From positions 1 to 64,000 of the forward strand of contig CAJTDE010000019.1 of NCBI GenBank assembly GCA_910574835.1: a stretch of DNA of 64,000 nucleotides, in the 5' to 3' direction. A model generated the notes under the pieces. The model did not search any database and had not been told where the DNA came from. It was given only the letters and a program-made list of their open reading frames with translations. Origin of the DNA: Clostridia bacterium (GTDB lineage Bacteria; Bacillota; Clostridia; Lachnospirales; Lachnospiraceae). The position numbers were made by a program, and so were the translations under genes. Position 1 is the stretch's first letter, and each line of letters begins with the position of its first letter. Below are positions 53,284 to 61,744 of this stretch, piece after piece.

Positions 53284-53684
53284 ATATTTTATTAGATACA
53301 CATATTCTTCTCTGGGCGCTTTCCAATGATGACAGACTGCCGGAAAAAGCGAGAGAGCTGATTGAAAACACCGAAAACAGAATTTACTATAGCCTTATTT
53401 CTTTGTGGGAGGTAGAATTAAAGCACCTGGCACACCCGGATGCTATGCCGGTTTGCGCAAAAGAACTTTCGGAGTACTGCGGACAGTCGGGGTATCAGAA
53501 GCTGTTGGTCAGAGAGAATCATATTTTTGCTTTGGCAGGATTAAAACGAAAGGAAACTGCTCCGCCTCACAAAGATCTCTTTGATCGGATGCTTATATGT
53601 CAGGCATCCGTGGAAAATATGGTTTTTATGACCCATGATTCCCTTATTCCGGATTATGATGACCCATGTATTTTGGCCGTATAA
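53280..53684 (+). CDS. vapC: PIN-domain toxin, VapC type
   Basis: This 134-residue putative ribonuclease has the acidic PIN residues: Asp6 in LLDTHILLWAL, Glu in SLWEVELKHL, Asp in HKDLFDRMLI and a last Asp near HDSLIPDYD. It belongs to the subgroup with the PHKDLFDRML block, often paired with Phd-type antitoxins. Translation is coupled to the antitoxin through the ATGA overlap. The targets of such toxins are RNAs, often tRNA or rRNA. Confidence 0.88.
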   Translation: MNILLDTHILLWALSNDDRLPEKARELIENTENRIYYSLISLWEVELKHLAHPDAMPVCAKELSEYCGQSGYQKLLVRENHIFALAGLKRKETAPPHKDLFDRMLICQASVENMVFMTHDSLIPDYDDPCILAV

Positions 53685-53723
53685 TTTTGCGGTTCATTTT
53701 GTGATTTCTGAGAAAATAAATAC

Positions 53724-53752
53724 TTGCATTTTCCCTAAAAATGCGATAGGAT
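53724..53752 (+). promoter_or_regulatory. Putative promoter of asd
   Basis: TTGCAT and TAGGAT with a 17-bp spacer lie 110 bp before the asd start. No lysine riboswitch was recognised in the leader. Confidence 0.5.
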
Positions 53753-53861
53753 ACATAGAAAAAAGGCGGTTATGCAGGGAAGCTCAGGCGGATTTCATGA
53801 TCCGGGCTGCCGCGGATTCCGGATACCGCACATCAGAGGAATTAAGAGGAGAATATGAAAA

Positions 53862-54950
53862 ATGAGTGACAGATTGAGAGTTGGAATCTTAGGAGGCACC
53901 GGAATGGTGGGACAGCGTTTTATTTCCCTGCTGGAGAATCATCCCTGGTTTGAGGTTGTTGTGATTGCGGCAAGTCCGAGAAGCGCCGGAAAGACCTACG
54001 AGGAGGCCGTAGGAGGACGCTGGAAGATGGATACCCCTATGCCGGAGTCCGTAAAGAAGCTTATTGTTATGAATGTAAATGAGGTGGAAAAGGTCGCCGC
54101 AGAGGTAGACTTTGTATTCAGCGCCGTTGATATGACCAAGGATGAGATCAAAGCCATTGAGGAGGCATACGCAAAAACCGAGACACCGGTGGTTTCCAAC
54201 AACAGCGCTCACCGCTGGACGCCGGATGTACCTATGATCATTCCCGAGATCAATCCTGAGCATGTGAAGATTATCGAGGAGCAGAAGAAGCGTCTGGGAA
54301 CAAAGAGAGGCTTTATAGCCGTGAAGCCCAATTGCTCCATTCAGTCTTATACTCCGGCATTGAAGGCATGGGAGGAGTTCGAGCCTTATGAGGTGGTGGC
54401 AACTACATATCAGGCGATTTCCGGAGCCGGAAAGACCTTTAAGGATTGGCCGGAAATGGTCGAAAACGTGATTCCCTATATCGGCGGAGAGGAAGAGAAG
54501 AGCGAGAAAGAGCCTTTGCGTGTTCTTGGAACCTGTGAGGACGGCGAGATCAAGCTTGCCAAGGAGCCGGTTATCACCTGTCAGTGCATCCGTGTTCCCG
54601 TGCTGAACGGCCATACGGCGGCTGTATTTGTAAAGTTCCGCAAAAAGGTGACAAAGGAGCAGTTGATTGAGAAGCTTACGAGCTACCGCGGACTGCCCCA
54701 GGAGCTTGAGCTGCCCAGCGCTCCGAAGCAATTTATTCAGTATATGGAAGAGGATAACCGTCCCCAGGTGAAGCTGGATGTGGACTTTGAGAAAGGCATG
54801 GGCATATCCATCGGAAGAATCCGGGAGGATCATGTCTATGACTGGAAGTTTGTGGGTCTTTCCCACAACACCGTCCGCGGCGCGGCCGGCGGCTCCGTGC
54901 TCTGTGCGGAATTTCTGAAGGCACAGGGGTATATTGGGGCGAAAGGCTAG
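53862..54950 (+). CDS. asd: Aspartate-semialdehyde dehydrogenase, archaeal/fungal type
   Basis: The enzyme reduces aspartyl phosphate to the semialdehyde, the branch point for lysine, threonine, methionine and diaminopimelate. The NADP-binding start is GILGGTGMVGQRF; the active Cys is in KPNCSIQSY and the His in VLNGHTAAVF. At 362 residues and with the NSAHRW block it belongs to the subtype known from archaea and fungi, which also occurs in some Firmicutes. The ATG at 53862 is preceded by AGAGGAGAA. The long antisense frame opposite is a shadow. Confidence 0.94.
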   Translation: MSDRLRVGILGGTGMVGQRFISLLENHPWFEVVVIAASPRSAGKTYEEAVGGRWKMDTPMPESVKKLIVMNVNEVEKVAAEVDFVFSAVDMTKDEIKAIEEAYAKTETPVVSNNSAHRWTPDVPMIIPEINPEHVKIIEEQKKRLGTKRGFIAVKPNCSIQSYTPALKAWEEFEPYEVVATTYQAISGAGKTFKDWPEMVENVIPYIGGEEEKSEKEPLRVLGTCEDGEIKLAKEPVITCQCIRVPVLNGHTAAVFVKFRKKVTKEQLIEKLTSYRGLPQELELPSAPKQFIQYMEEDNRPQVKLDVDFEKGMGISIGRIREDHVYDWKFVGLSHNTVRGAAGGSVLCAEFLKAQGYIGAKG

Positions 54951-54972
54951 AACCGGAAATTGGAGAATAATT

Positions 54973-55899
54973 GTGAAACAGTTAAAGTGGGATTCTATGA
55001 AAATGGTCATTTCCGTTGCAGGAATGACCATTTGCCTGTTATGCGGATGCTTGCAGGATAAAAATGAAGAGAAAAGACAGCCGGAGCAGGAAACAGATCA
55101 GGAATATGCCGAATCGGGAAATGCCGGACCGGAGGAGTTGGAAACCTGGAGAGCGGCAGAGCAGCAGGAACAGGAAGAACTGCCGGGCGGGGAGGATTCC
55201 GAAAGCGTCCCCCGGCCGGAGCCGGCGGAAACGGAAGAGGAAGAGAATGAGCCGGACTACCGCACCTGCATGTCCGGAACGGTTGTGGAGCAGGAACTGA
55301 CCCAGGAAGAGGTTTCGTCCCTTTTTTATGCGCAGGAGATACCGGAGGAGGTATTTGCCCGGATGGATGGTGTTTCCTATGTGGAAAATGAGGATATCGC
55401 CTTAGAAGATCTGCGTTACCTGCGGCTTTTGTATGTGGGCTTTGATGAGCAGACTCACGTAGGGGAGCTGATCGTTCATGTATCCATTGCGGATACGATT
55501 CTGGAGATTTTTCAAACCCTTTATGAAAGCGGCTACCAGATTGAAAAGATGCGCCTGATTGATGATTATGACGGAGATGATCACGCCTCCCTTCTGGACA
55601 ATAATACATCGGCCTTTAATTATCGGGTAGTGGAGGGGAGTAAGAAGCTTTCCCGTCATGCATACGGCCTTGCCATTGATATTAATCCTTTTTACAATCC
55701 TTATGTGACTTATCCCGGCGGTGTGGAGCATATTTCTCCCGAAGGAAGCGAGCCTTACGCGGATCGGGAGGCGGATTTTCCTCACAAGATTGGAAAGGAC
55801 GGGGATCTGTGCTGGCAGCTCTTTTCCGAGCGTGGCTTTACCTGGGGAGGAGATTGGAAGAGCTTGAAGGATTATCAGCATTTTCAGATTTCGGAGTAA
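54973..55899 (+). CDS. M15-family peptidase, lipoprotein
   Basis: A lipoprotein signal ends at the Cys in MTICLLCGCLQ (about residue 24-26). A long Glu/Pro-rich linker follows to about residue 95. The catalytic domain lies about 180-308, with RHAYGLAIDINPFYNPY (zinc His and Asp) and DYQHFQISE (third His). This pattern fits the M15 D-Ala-D-Ala or L-Ala-D-Glu peptidases related to phage endolysins. It should be anchored outside and cut peptidoglycan stems. GTG at 54973 has GGAGA upstream. It lies 22 bp after asd and may share its transcript. Confidence 0.82.
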   Translation: MKQLKWDSMKMVISVAGMTICLLCGCLQDKNEEKRQPEQETDQEYAESGNAGPEELETWRAAEQQEQEELPGGEDSESVPRPEPAETEEEENEPDYRTCMSGTVVEQELTQEEVSSLFYAQEIPEEVFARMDGVSYVENEDIALEDLRYLRLLYVGFDEQTHVGELIVHVSIADTILEIFQTLYESGYQIEKMRLIDDYDGDDHASLLDNNTSAFNYRVVEGSKKLSRHAYGLAIDINPFYNPYVTYPGGVEHISPEGSEPYADREADFPHKIGKDGDLCWQLFSERGFTWGGDWKSLKDYQHFQISE

Positions 55900-55945
55900 A
55901 GAGATGGAAAACAGTGTGTAAGGGTTTTTGAGGAAGGAGGGGCCG

Positions 55946-56794
55946 GTGAAGAAAAAAATTGTTTTTGTATCCGTGCTTTTGGGGTTGCTGCTGATATTGC
56001 TGGCAGCATTTGATACAAGACTTAAGGTCAGAAGTTATACCGTTTGTTCGGATAAAATAAGCGCTTCGATTCGTATAGTTCTGATAACGGATCTGCATTC
56101 CTGCAAATACGGGGAGGAGCAAAGAACGCTTATTGAAGCCATTGACAGGCAGAAGCCGGATGTCATTTTGCTGGGCGGCGATATCTGTGATGATAAGATT
56201 CCGAATGATAATACGGAAGCTCTTTTAAAAGGAATTGCAGATCATTATCCCTGCTATTATGTGACAGGAAATCATGAGTATTGGAGCAATCGGATTGAGG
56301 ATATTCTGGATTTGTTTCGTGCCTATGGAGTGACTGTTTTGAGCGGGACGAGTGATATCATAGAGCTTCGCGGCCAGCACATAAATATCTGCGGGATTTC
56401 CGATCCGGATGTTATAAGATATACGGATTCGGATGTGGGATCGGAGGAGCAGCTTCAAGCTTTGGAGCGTGTGTCCGGCAACGGGCTTTATACAATTTTG
56501 CTGGCCCATCGGCCGGAATGGATAGATGTTTATGGAGATTATGATTTTGATCTGGTTCTGTCCGGCCATGCACACGGAGGACAATGGCGGCTTCCGGGGC
56601 TTATCAACGGTGTGTTTGCTCCGGATCAGGGCGTCTTTCCAAAGTATGCCGGAGGAAGCTATACGGCTGAGAATTTGACTATGATTGTAAGCCGCGGACT
56701 GGCAAGGGAGAGTACGTCTGTTCCGAGGATTTTCAACCGGCCGGAGCTGGTTGTGGTGGATTTGGAGCCGATAGAGTCAGATGTCGTAAAATAG
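55946..56794 (+). CDS. Membrane-anchored metallophosphoesterase, YkuE/YaeI-like
   Basis: This 282-residue protein has one N-terminal helix (about residues 4-24) followed by a calcineurin-like domain. The metal-binding blocks are complete: ITDLHSCKYG, LLGGDICDD, VTGNHEYW, LLAHRPEW and LSGHAHGGQW. Relatives act on UDP-sugar lipids or unknown phosphoesters at the membrane. GTG at 55946 follows GGAGG; a TTG at 55928 would add six residues. It is the third gene after asd in the same direction. Confidence 0.87.
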   Translation: MKKKIVFVSVLLGLLLILLAAFDTRLKVRSYTVCSDKISASIRIVLITDLHSCKYGEEQRTLIEAIDRQKPDVILLGGDICDDKIPNDNTEALLKGIADHYPCYYVTGNHEYWSNRIEDILDLFRAYGVTVLSGTSDIIELRGQHINICGISDPDVIRYTDSDVGSEEQLQALERVSGNGLYTILLAHRPEWIDVYGDYDFDLVLSGHAHGGQWRLPGLINGVFAPDQGVFPKYAGGSYTAENLTMIVSRGLARESTSVPRIFNRPELVVVDLEPIESDVVK

Positions 56795-56845
56795 CTAAGA
56801 TGTGCGGATAAAACCTGTTGAAATTTTGAAAAATTGCTTGCAGGG

Positions 56846-56906
56846 CTGCCCTAACGTATGATAGGATAAACCTATCCGTTAGGGCAGTTCGCCGTTTTCC
56901 CATTTT
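56846..56906. repeat. Family C repeat, copy 1
   Basis: A 50-bp stretch (56857-56906) beginning TATGATAGGATAA and ending AGTTCGCCGTTTTCCCATTT matches 57836-57885 at all but about five positions. In this copy a stem CTGCCCTAACG (56846-56856) and CGTTAGGGCAG (56877-56887) is also formed. Copies 1 and 2 flank the two-gene protease cassette in the same orientation. TATAAT at 56932-56937 follows. Confidence 0.75.
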
Positions 56907-57002
56907 ACCAATTAAGTGTTGTGGAAAAGAGTATAATATTTATTCATTCAATTCAGGGGTAGGAATTAAGTGAAGAATCATGTGAGGAAGGAGAAAGGAT
57001 AT

Positions 57003-57263
57003 ATGGCAACAGAGGAAAGGAAGGTATTCTGCAATATCAGTGAGATTCAGATGGGTATGTTGGTCAATCAAAAGCAGTTAAGAAATATTTATGGGTATCA
57101 TATCGTTTTAACGGGCGTAAAAATAACTCAAAATATAATCACAGGCATTGTTTCGTTTATAGGTAAGGAATTGAATGTGGAATCAAACAGATTGGAAAAA
57201 CCTGTCTTTGATTTTTATCAGGATCTTACGGAAATGGAGGAAGGTGTGCACTATGACGAATAG
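57003..57263 (+). CDS. Small hypothetical protein upstream of the retropepsin-like gene
   Basis: I do not recognise this 86-residue protein. It starts MATEERKVFCNISEIQMGM and has a central beta-rich part (YGYHIVLTGVKITQNIITG). No signal peptide. AAGGAG lies 9 nt before the ATG at 57003; a GTG at 56970 with AGGAA upstream would add eleven residues. Its last codons overlap the start of the next gene by 10 nt, so the two proteins are probably made together and may act as a pair, for example inhibitor and protease. Confidence 0.6.
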   Translation: MATEERKVFCNISEIQMGMLVNQKQLRNIYGYHIVLTGVKITQNIITGIVSFIGKELNVESNRLEKPVFDFYQDLTEMEEGVHYDE

Positions 57264-57807
57264 CTATATAAAAAGTGTTTTGGAGAAGGGAACATTTAAT
57301 GTATCATCAAGTTTTCGGCTTTTTGGCGAAATGAAAACCTGTGAGTTTAAAATTGATACCGGATGCAGCAAGACTTGTGTTCCTATAAAAAGATTAGGTG
57401 TGGACAATAACATGGCATTGGAATTAAAGCAGCAGGCATTGCGAAATGGCGTAAGGTATGTGAGAAGTTATGGAATAAGTGATACATCAGAAACAAGAGA
57501 AAAGGACAGTTGGTTAATAAAGAATGACAAAGCTATAGATTGTAAAGCGCTGAAATTTTATCATTTAGTCGAGGACTGGGAATTAAGCCAATTTCATATC
57601 GGAAATGCTATAATTGGGATAAACTATGATGGAACAAGCAATATTTTACTGGGGATGGATATTTTGAAGGATTGGGACATCCATATTGGAAAATCAGCTG
57701 TTACAGGCGTAATAACCTTTCTTGGCTGCCCGAAAAATGAAATAAATCCGGGATACATTCAGGCGTTGGAGGAAGAATTTTTGCTTTATACGAAAAAAGC
57801 GTGTTAA
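57254..57807 (+). CDS. Retropepsin-like aspartic protease candidate
   Basis: This 184-residue protein carries the motif FKIDTGCSKTCVPI near residue 35, which matches the D-T-G-x-S-x-T pattern of retroviral-type aspartic proteases. A second typical block, NILLGMDILKDWDIHIG, lies near residue 135 and matches the I-L-G-x-D-x-L strand of that fold. Such single-domain enzymes act as dimers. There is no signal peptide, so it is probably cytoplasmic. The partner gene overlaps upstream. A nearly identical 50-bp repeat lies on both sides of the pair. Proteolytic activity is inferred only from the motifs. Confidence 0.7.
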
Positions 57808-57888
57808 TCTTAGTTTTTGTATAATTACACATACATATGATAGGATAATCCTGTCTGTCAGGGCAGTTCGCCGTTTTCCCATTTTTAC
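57808..57888. repeat. Family C repeat, copy 2, abutting the recA promoter
   Basis: Positions 57836-57885 match copy 1 (56857-56906) in the same orientation. It ends directly before the TTGACA of the recA promoter. The left stem partner present in copy 1 is missing here. Confidence 0.7.
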
Positions 57889-57917
57889 TTGACAGAAGAA
57901 GAAAAATATAATAGTAT
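57889..57917 (+). promoter_or_regulatory. Putative recA promoter
   Basis: TTGACA and TAGTAT have a 17-bp spacer; an alternative TATAAT at 57907 is only 12 bp away. It lies about 380 bp before recA, so the message would carry the three family A palindromes in its leader. Confidence 0.6.
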
Positions 57918-57930
57918 AGTAACCAGAAAA

Positions 57931-57944
57931 CGAACAAACATTCG
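57931..57944. promoter_or_regulatory. LexA-box-like site (SOS operator)
   Basis: CGAACAAACATTCG matches the Firmicute LexA consensus CGAAC-N4-GTTCG with one change. It lies just downstream of the putative recA promoter, where a bound repressor would block transcription. Confidence 0.55.
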
Positions 57945-57971
57945 GAAAATGTATGTTTGGTGCAGGAATCA

Positions 57972-58292
57972 ATAATATTCTTCACAATGCACAGATCGAT
58001 TTACAGGCATACGATTCTGCGACTGGAAATTGATTTAGTCAAAGTGCATTGGGAGGGATAATACGGAACTGGAAACAGTAATATCCCTCCCAATACACAA
58101 ATCGATTTACAGGCGCATGATCCTGCGACTGGAAATTGATTTAGTCAAAGTGCATTGGGAGGGGTAATACGGAACTGGAAACAGTAATATCCCTCCCAAT
58201 ACACAAATCGATTTACAGGCGCATGATCCTGCGACTGGAAATTGATTTAGTCAAAGTGCATTGGGAGGGATAATACGGAACTGGAATAGGAG
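57972..58292 (+). repeat. Family A palindromic repeats before recA, three full units
   Basis: Units are 57972-58064, 58078-58170 and 58184-58276, each 93 nt, separated by the 13-nt spacer GGAACTGGAAACA (period 106). Units 2 and 3 are nearly identical, with arms CCCTCCCAAT and ATTGGGAGGG; unit 1 has a diverged left arm. Inner hairpins contain CAGGCGCA with TGCGACTG. The last spacer reads GGAACTGGAATAGGAG, and its AGGAG is the recA ribosome site, 6 nt before the ATG. Confidence 0.88.
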
Positions 58293-58298
58293 ATTAAG

Positions 58299-59366
58299 AT
58301 GGTAAAAGAAGAAAAATTAAAAGCATTGGATGCAGCATTGGGACAGATTGAGAAGCAGTTTGGCAAAGGCTCCGTGATGAAGCTGGGAGACAAGGGAGCA
58401 CACATGCAGATAGAGACGACCCCCACCGGCTGCCTGAGCCTTGATATGGCACTGGGACTTGGCGGAGTTCCCAAAGGAAGAATTATCGAGGTCTACGGAC
58501 CGGAATCCAGCGGTAAGACCACAGTTGCCCTGCATATGGTAGCGGAGGTCCAGAAGCGTGGCGGAATCGCAGGCTTTATTGATGCGGAGCACGCTCTGGA
58601 CCCCGTCTACGCCAAGAATATCGGAGTGGACATAGACAATCTGTACATATCTCAGCCGGACAACGGAGAGCAGGCCCTTGAGATAACGGAGACTATGGTG
58701 CGTTCCGGGGCCGTAGATATCATCATTGTGGACTCCGTGGCGGCGCTGGTGCCAAAAGCGGAGATAGAGGGAGACATGGGAGATTCCCATGTGGGCCTGC
58801 AGGCGCGGCTGATGTCCCAGGCATTGAGAAAGCTGACGGCCGTAACCAGCAAGTCTAATTGTACCGTGATCTTTATCAACCAGCTTCGTGAGAAGATAGG
58901 CGTGATGTTCGGCAATCCGGAGACGACTACGGGAGGCCGGGCGCTGAAATTCTACTCCTCTATCCGTCTGGACGTGCGCCGCGTGGAAACCCTAAAGCAA
59001 GGCGGAGAGATGGTAGGCAACCGTACCAAGATCAAAGTGGTAAAGAATAAGATTGCGCCGCCGTTTAAGGAAGCGGAGTTTGATATTATGTTCGGCGAGG
59101 GTATTTCCCGGGAAGGTGATATTCTGGATTTGGCCGTGAATACGGGCGTGGTCAATAAGAGCGGCGCCTGGTACGCTTACAACGGCGACAAGATTGGCCA
59201 GGGGCGTGAGAATGCCAAGACCTATCTTCGGCAGAATGCGGCTGTTTGTCAGGAGATCGAAGAGCGGGTACGGGAAGGCTTTGGCCTGGAATCCGCAGTG
59301 ATTTCCGAGGAAAAGCCGACAGCGGAATCCAAAGAAAAGAAATCCAAGGCGGCTGCTGAAAAATAA
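58299..59366 (+). CDS. recA: Recombinase RecA
   Basis: This is the strand-exchange and SOS co-protease protein, 355 residues. Walker A is [27 protein letters not shown] and [21 protein letters not shown] (loop L2) are all present. The C-terminus is Lys/Glu-rich, as usual. AGGAG lies at the end of a family A palindrome array. The stop overlaps the recX start (TAATG). A LexA-like site lies about 360 bp upstream. Confidence 0.97.
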   Translation: MVKEEKLKALDAALGQIEKQFGKGSVMKLGDKGAHMQIETTPTGCLSLDMALGLGGVPKGRIIEVYGPESSGKTTVALHMVAEVQKRGGIAGFIDAEHALDPVYAKNIGVDIDNLYISQPDNGEQALEITETMVRSGAVDIIIVDSVAALVPKAEIEGDMGDSHVGLQARLMSQALRKLTAVTSKSNCTVIFINQLREKIGVMFGNPETTTGGRALKFYSSIRLDVRRVETLKQGGEMVGNRTKIKVVKNKIAPPFKEAEFDIMFGEGISREGDILDLAVNTGVVNKSGAWYAYNGDKIGQGRENAKTYLRQNAAVCQEIEERVREGFGLESAVISEEKPTAESKEKKSKAAAEK

Positions 59367-59806
59367 TGGATGAGTTAAAGCGTGCAAAGCATCGGGCACT
59401 TTATCTTCTGGAACGGTGCGATCGGACAGAACAGGAGCTGCGTACCAAATTGAGCCGTAATTACGAACCGGAGATTGTGGAGGAGGCCATTCGCTACGTG
59501 AAGCAGTACGGCTACATTGACGATAAGCGGTATGCCGTCAACTATCTGAAAAGCCGCTGCCAGATAAAGAGCCGCCGGCAGGTGGAGCAGGAGCTTCTTT
59601 ACAAAAAAGGAATTTCCAGAGACATATTAGAGGAGGCAGGCGAGGAGACAGAAACCCCGGATGAAAGTCTTCTGATTCGCAGATGGATGGAGAAAAAGCA
59701 TTATTCCGCTGAAACCGCCACCAGGGAGGAGCAGCGCAGATTCTATCAGTTTTTGATGCGCAGAGGCTTTCAAAGTGAGGACATATTGCGGGAACTCAAG
59801 GGATGA
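59366..59806 (+). CDS. recX: RecA regulator RecX
   Basis: RecX limits RecA filaments. This copy has 146 residues, short for the family, with three helical repeats: ALYLLERCDRTEQELRTKL, YVKQYGYIDDKRYAVNYL, and the C-terminal RRFYQFLMRRGFQSEDILREL. The ATG overlaps the recA stop, so it is coupled to recA. A long structured gap follows before rny. Confidence 0.88.
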   Translation: MDELKRAKHRALYLLERCDRTEQELRTKLSRNYEPEIVEEAIRYVKQYGYIDDKRYAVNYLKSRCQIKSRRQVEQELLYKKGISRDILEEAGEETETPDESLLIRRWMEKKHYSAETATREEQRRFYQFLMRRGFQSEDILRELKG

Positions 59807-59814
59807 CGTGAATC

Positions 59815-60045
59815 TAAAAGGCAGCCTGTTTCGCACCTTTCGGTTACAATTTACACCCACGCCAGTTTTTGTAAAGTTTTTATTTGATAAGGGTGCAAAT
59901 TGTAACGGGGACTGCCCATTTAAAGTCGCCTTCGGCGAGGGGCAGTCCCTTCGGCCCCATAACTGTATCGGCTCCACGCCAATCAGCGGAGTGATTGGCG
60001 TGGGTGTGAAAAGTAACACCTTTCGCACAATTTTTGCGGAAAAAA
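59815..60045 (+). other. Complex structured region between recX and rny
   Basis: This gap of 326 bases (59807-60132) holds several long complements. GTTACAATTT (59843) pairs with AAATTGTAAC (59897). ACACCCACGCCA (59853) pairs with TGGCGTGGGTGT (59996). GGGACTGCCC (59908) pairs with GGGCAGTCCC (59940), enclosing TCGCC-TTC-GGCGA. ACGCCAATCA (59976) pairs with TGATTGGCGT (59992). The last two bases before 60001 take part in two of these pairs, so alternative folds compete. A CGCACAATTT-TGCGG module, also present at 9669, follows near 60019-60044. Confidence 0.65.
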
Positions 60046-60132
60046 ACCAAGTTTACTTGACACAATGCAAAAAACAGTATAGAATTTAAATGTTGTATTT
60101 GTACAATGAAAACTAAATAAGGAGGTGCTCCT

Positions 60133-61674
60133 GTGCCGGTTGTTTTAATAATGGCAACTGCACTGGTGTGTTGTGTAGGAACGGCCCTTGTGACGGTATA
60201 TGTGCGTAAGACCACTATAGAGAAAAAGGTGGGAAATGCGGAGGAAAAAGCAAGGGAAATCATAGATGATGCACTAAAGGTTGCGGAACGTTCCAAGCGG
60301 GAGGCTTTGTTGGAAGCAAAGGAAGAATCGCTGAAGACAAAGAACGAGCTGGAAAAAGAAACGAAGGAACGCAGGGCGGAGCTTCAGCGTTATGAGCGCA
60401 GAGTTTTATCCAAGGAAGAAGCATTGGATAAAAAGTCGGAAGCGTTAGAACGACGGGAAGCAAGCTATGCGGCAAAGGAAGAGAAGCTGGCGAAGCAGTC
60501 TGCTGAGATAGAACAGCTTCATTCAAAAAGAGTACAGGAACTGGAAAGAATCTCTGGGTTAACCTCCGAGCAAGCAAAAGATTATTTATTGAAGACTGTT
60601 GAAGACGAAGTAAAGCATGAAACCGCTGTGCTGGTCAAGGAGCTTGAGAGCAGAGCAAAGGAAGAAGCCGATAAAAAGGCAAAGGAATATGTTGTAACGG
60701 CAATTCAGAAGTGTGCCGCAGATCACGTGGCGGAGACGACCATATCGGTTGTTCAGCTTCCGAATGATGAGATGAAGGGAAGAATCATTGGCCGAGAGGG
60801 ACGGAATATCCGGACTTTGGAGACCATGACCGGTATTGATTTGATTATTGATGATACACCGGAGGCAGTTATTTTGTCGGGCTTTGATCCCATCCGCCGT
60901 GAAGTGGCGAGGATTGCGCTGGAAAAATTGATTGTAGACGGCCGGATACATCCGGCACGCATCGAGGAGATGGTCGAAAAAGCGCAAAAAGAAGTGGAAG
61001 TGATGATCCGCGAGGAAGGAGAGGCCGCAACTCTTGAAGTAGGGGTTCATGGTATCCATCCGGAGCTGGTGAGACTTTTGGGAAGAATGAAATTCCGGAC
61101 CAGCTATGGTCAGAATGCGTTGAAACATTCCATTGAGGTAGCTCATCTGGCAGGCTTGCTGGCAGGAGAGATCGGAGTGGACGTTCGCATGGCGAAGAGA
61201 GCCGGACTTTTACATGACATCGGAAAATCCATCGACCACGAAGTAGAGGGATCACATATTCAGATAGGCGCTGATTTATGTAAGAAATACAAAGAATCGG
61301 CAACTGTCATCAATGCGGTAGAGTCACATCATGGTGATACGGAACCAACTTCTTTGATATCTTGTCTGGTACAGGCTGCCGATACGATTTCAGCAGCAAG
61401 GCCGGGTGCAAGAAGAGAAACCCTGGAGACGTATACCAATCGATTAAAACAGTTAGAGGATATCGCCAATGGATTTAAGGGCGTAGACAAGTCTTTTGCG
61501 ATTCAGGCAGGTAGAGAGATTCGTATTATGGTAGTTCCGGAGCAGGTAGATGATGCTGCTATGGTATTGCTGGCAAGAGATATTTCCAAGCAGGTTGAGG
61601 CTGAGCTGGAATACCCAGGCCAGATTAAGGTAAATGTCATCCGCGAAAGCAGGGTGACGGACTACGCAAAGTAG
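60133..61674 (+). CDS. rny: Ribonuclease Y
   Basis: This membrane-anchored endoribonuclease starts mRNA decay. It has 513 residues. An N-terminal helix (about residues 3-22) is followed by a long charged coiled coil (about 25-200), a KH domain ([15 protein letters not shown], about 215-280) and an HD domain with the metal pair in [10 protein letters not shown] (about 358-368). AAGGAGGTG precedes the GTG at 60133. The neighbours recA-recX upstream are a common arrangement in Firmicutes. Confidence 0.95.
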   Translation: MPVVLIMATALVCCVGTALVTVYVRKTTIEKKVGNAEEKAREIIDDALKVAERSKREALLEAKEESLKTKNELEKETKERRAELQRYERRVLSKEEALDKKSEALERREASYAAKEEKLAKQSAEIEQLHSKRVQELERISGLTSEQAKDYLLKTVEDEVKHETAVLVKELESRAKEEADKKAKEYVVTAIQKCAADHVAETTISVVQLPNDEMKGRIIGREGRNIRTLETMTGIDLIIDDTPEAVILSGFDPIRREVARIALEKLIVDGRIHPARIEEMVEKAQKEVEVMIREEGEAATLEVGVHGIHPELVRLLGRMKFRTSYGQNALKHSIEVAHLAGLLAGEIGVDVRMAKRAGLLHDIGKSIDHEVEGSHIQIGADLCKKYKESATVINAVESHHGDTEPTSLISCLVQAADTISAARPGARRETLETYTNRLKQLEDIANGFKGVDKSFAIQAGREIRIMVVPEQVDDAAMVLLARDISKQVEAELEYPGQIKVNVIRESRVTDYAK

Positions 61675-61682
61675 AAAGCCAG

Positions 61683-61715
61683 AAGGAGGCTGTCGCAAAA
61701 TGTGGCAGCCTCCTT
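61683..61715 (+). terminator. Terminator of rny
   Basis: AAGGAGGCTGTC and GGCAGCCTCCTT pair with one wobble or mismatch around a 9-nt loop, followed by TGTGATTTT. Confidence 0.75.
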
Positions 61716-61744
61716 TGTGATTTTATATATAAAACTGTAAACAG

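Noticed and set aside
53753-53861. A lysine riboswitch before asd
   Set aside because: The leader is only about 100 bp and I could not find the long multi-stem layout such a riboswitch needs.
53889-55031. A 380-codon frame antisense to asd
   Set aside because: asd has all its catalytic motifs; the opposite frame has no family features.
57972-58292. Regularly spaced repeats that could be taken for a CRISPR array
   Set aside because: The repeating unit is the long palindrome (93 nt), the short spacer is constant instead of variable, and no cas genes are present.
59775-60089. A 104-codon frame in the recX-rny gap
   Set aside because: It covers the folded region with several long inverted repeats and has no ribosome site.
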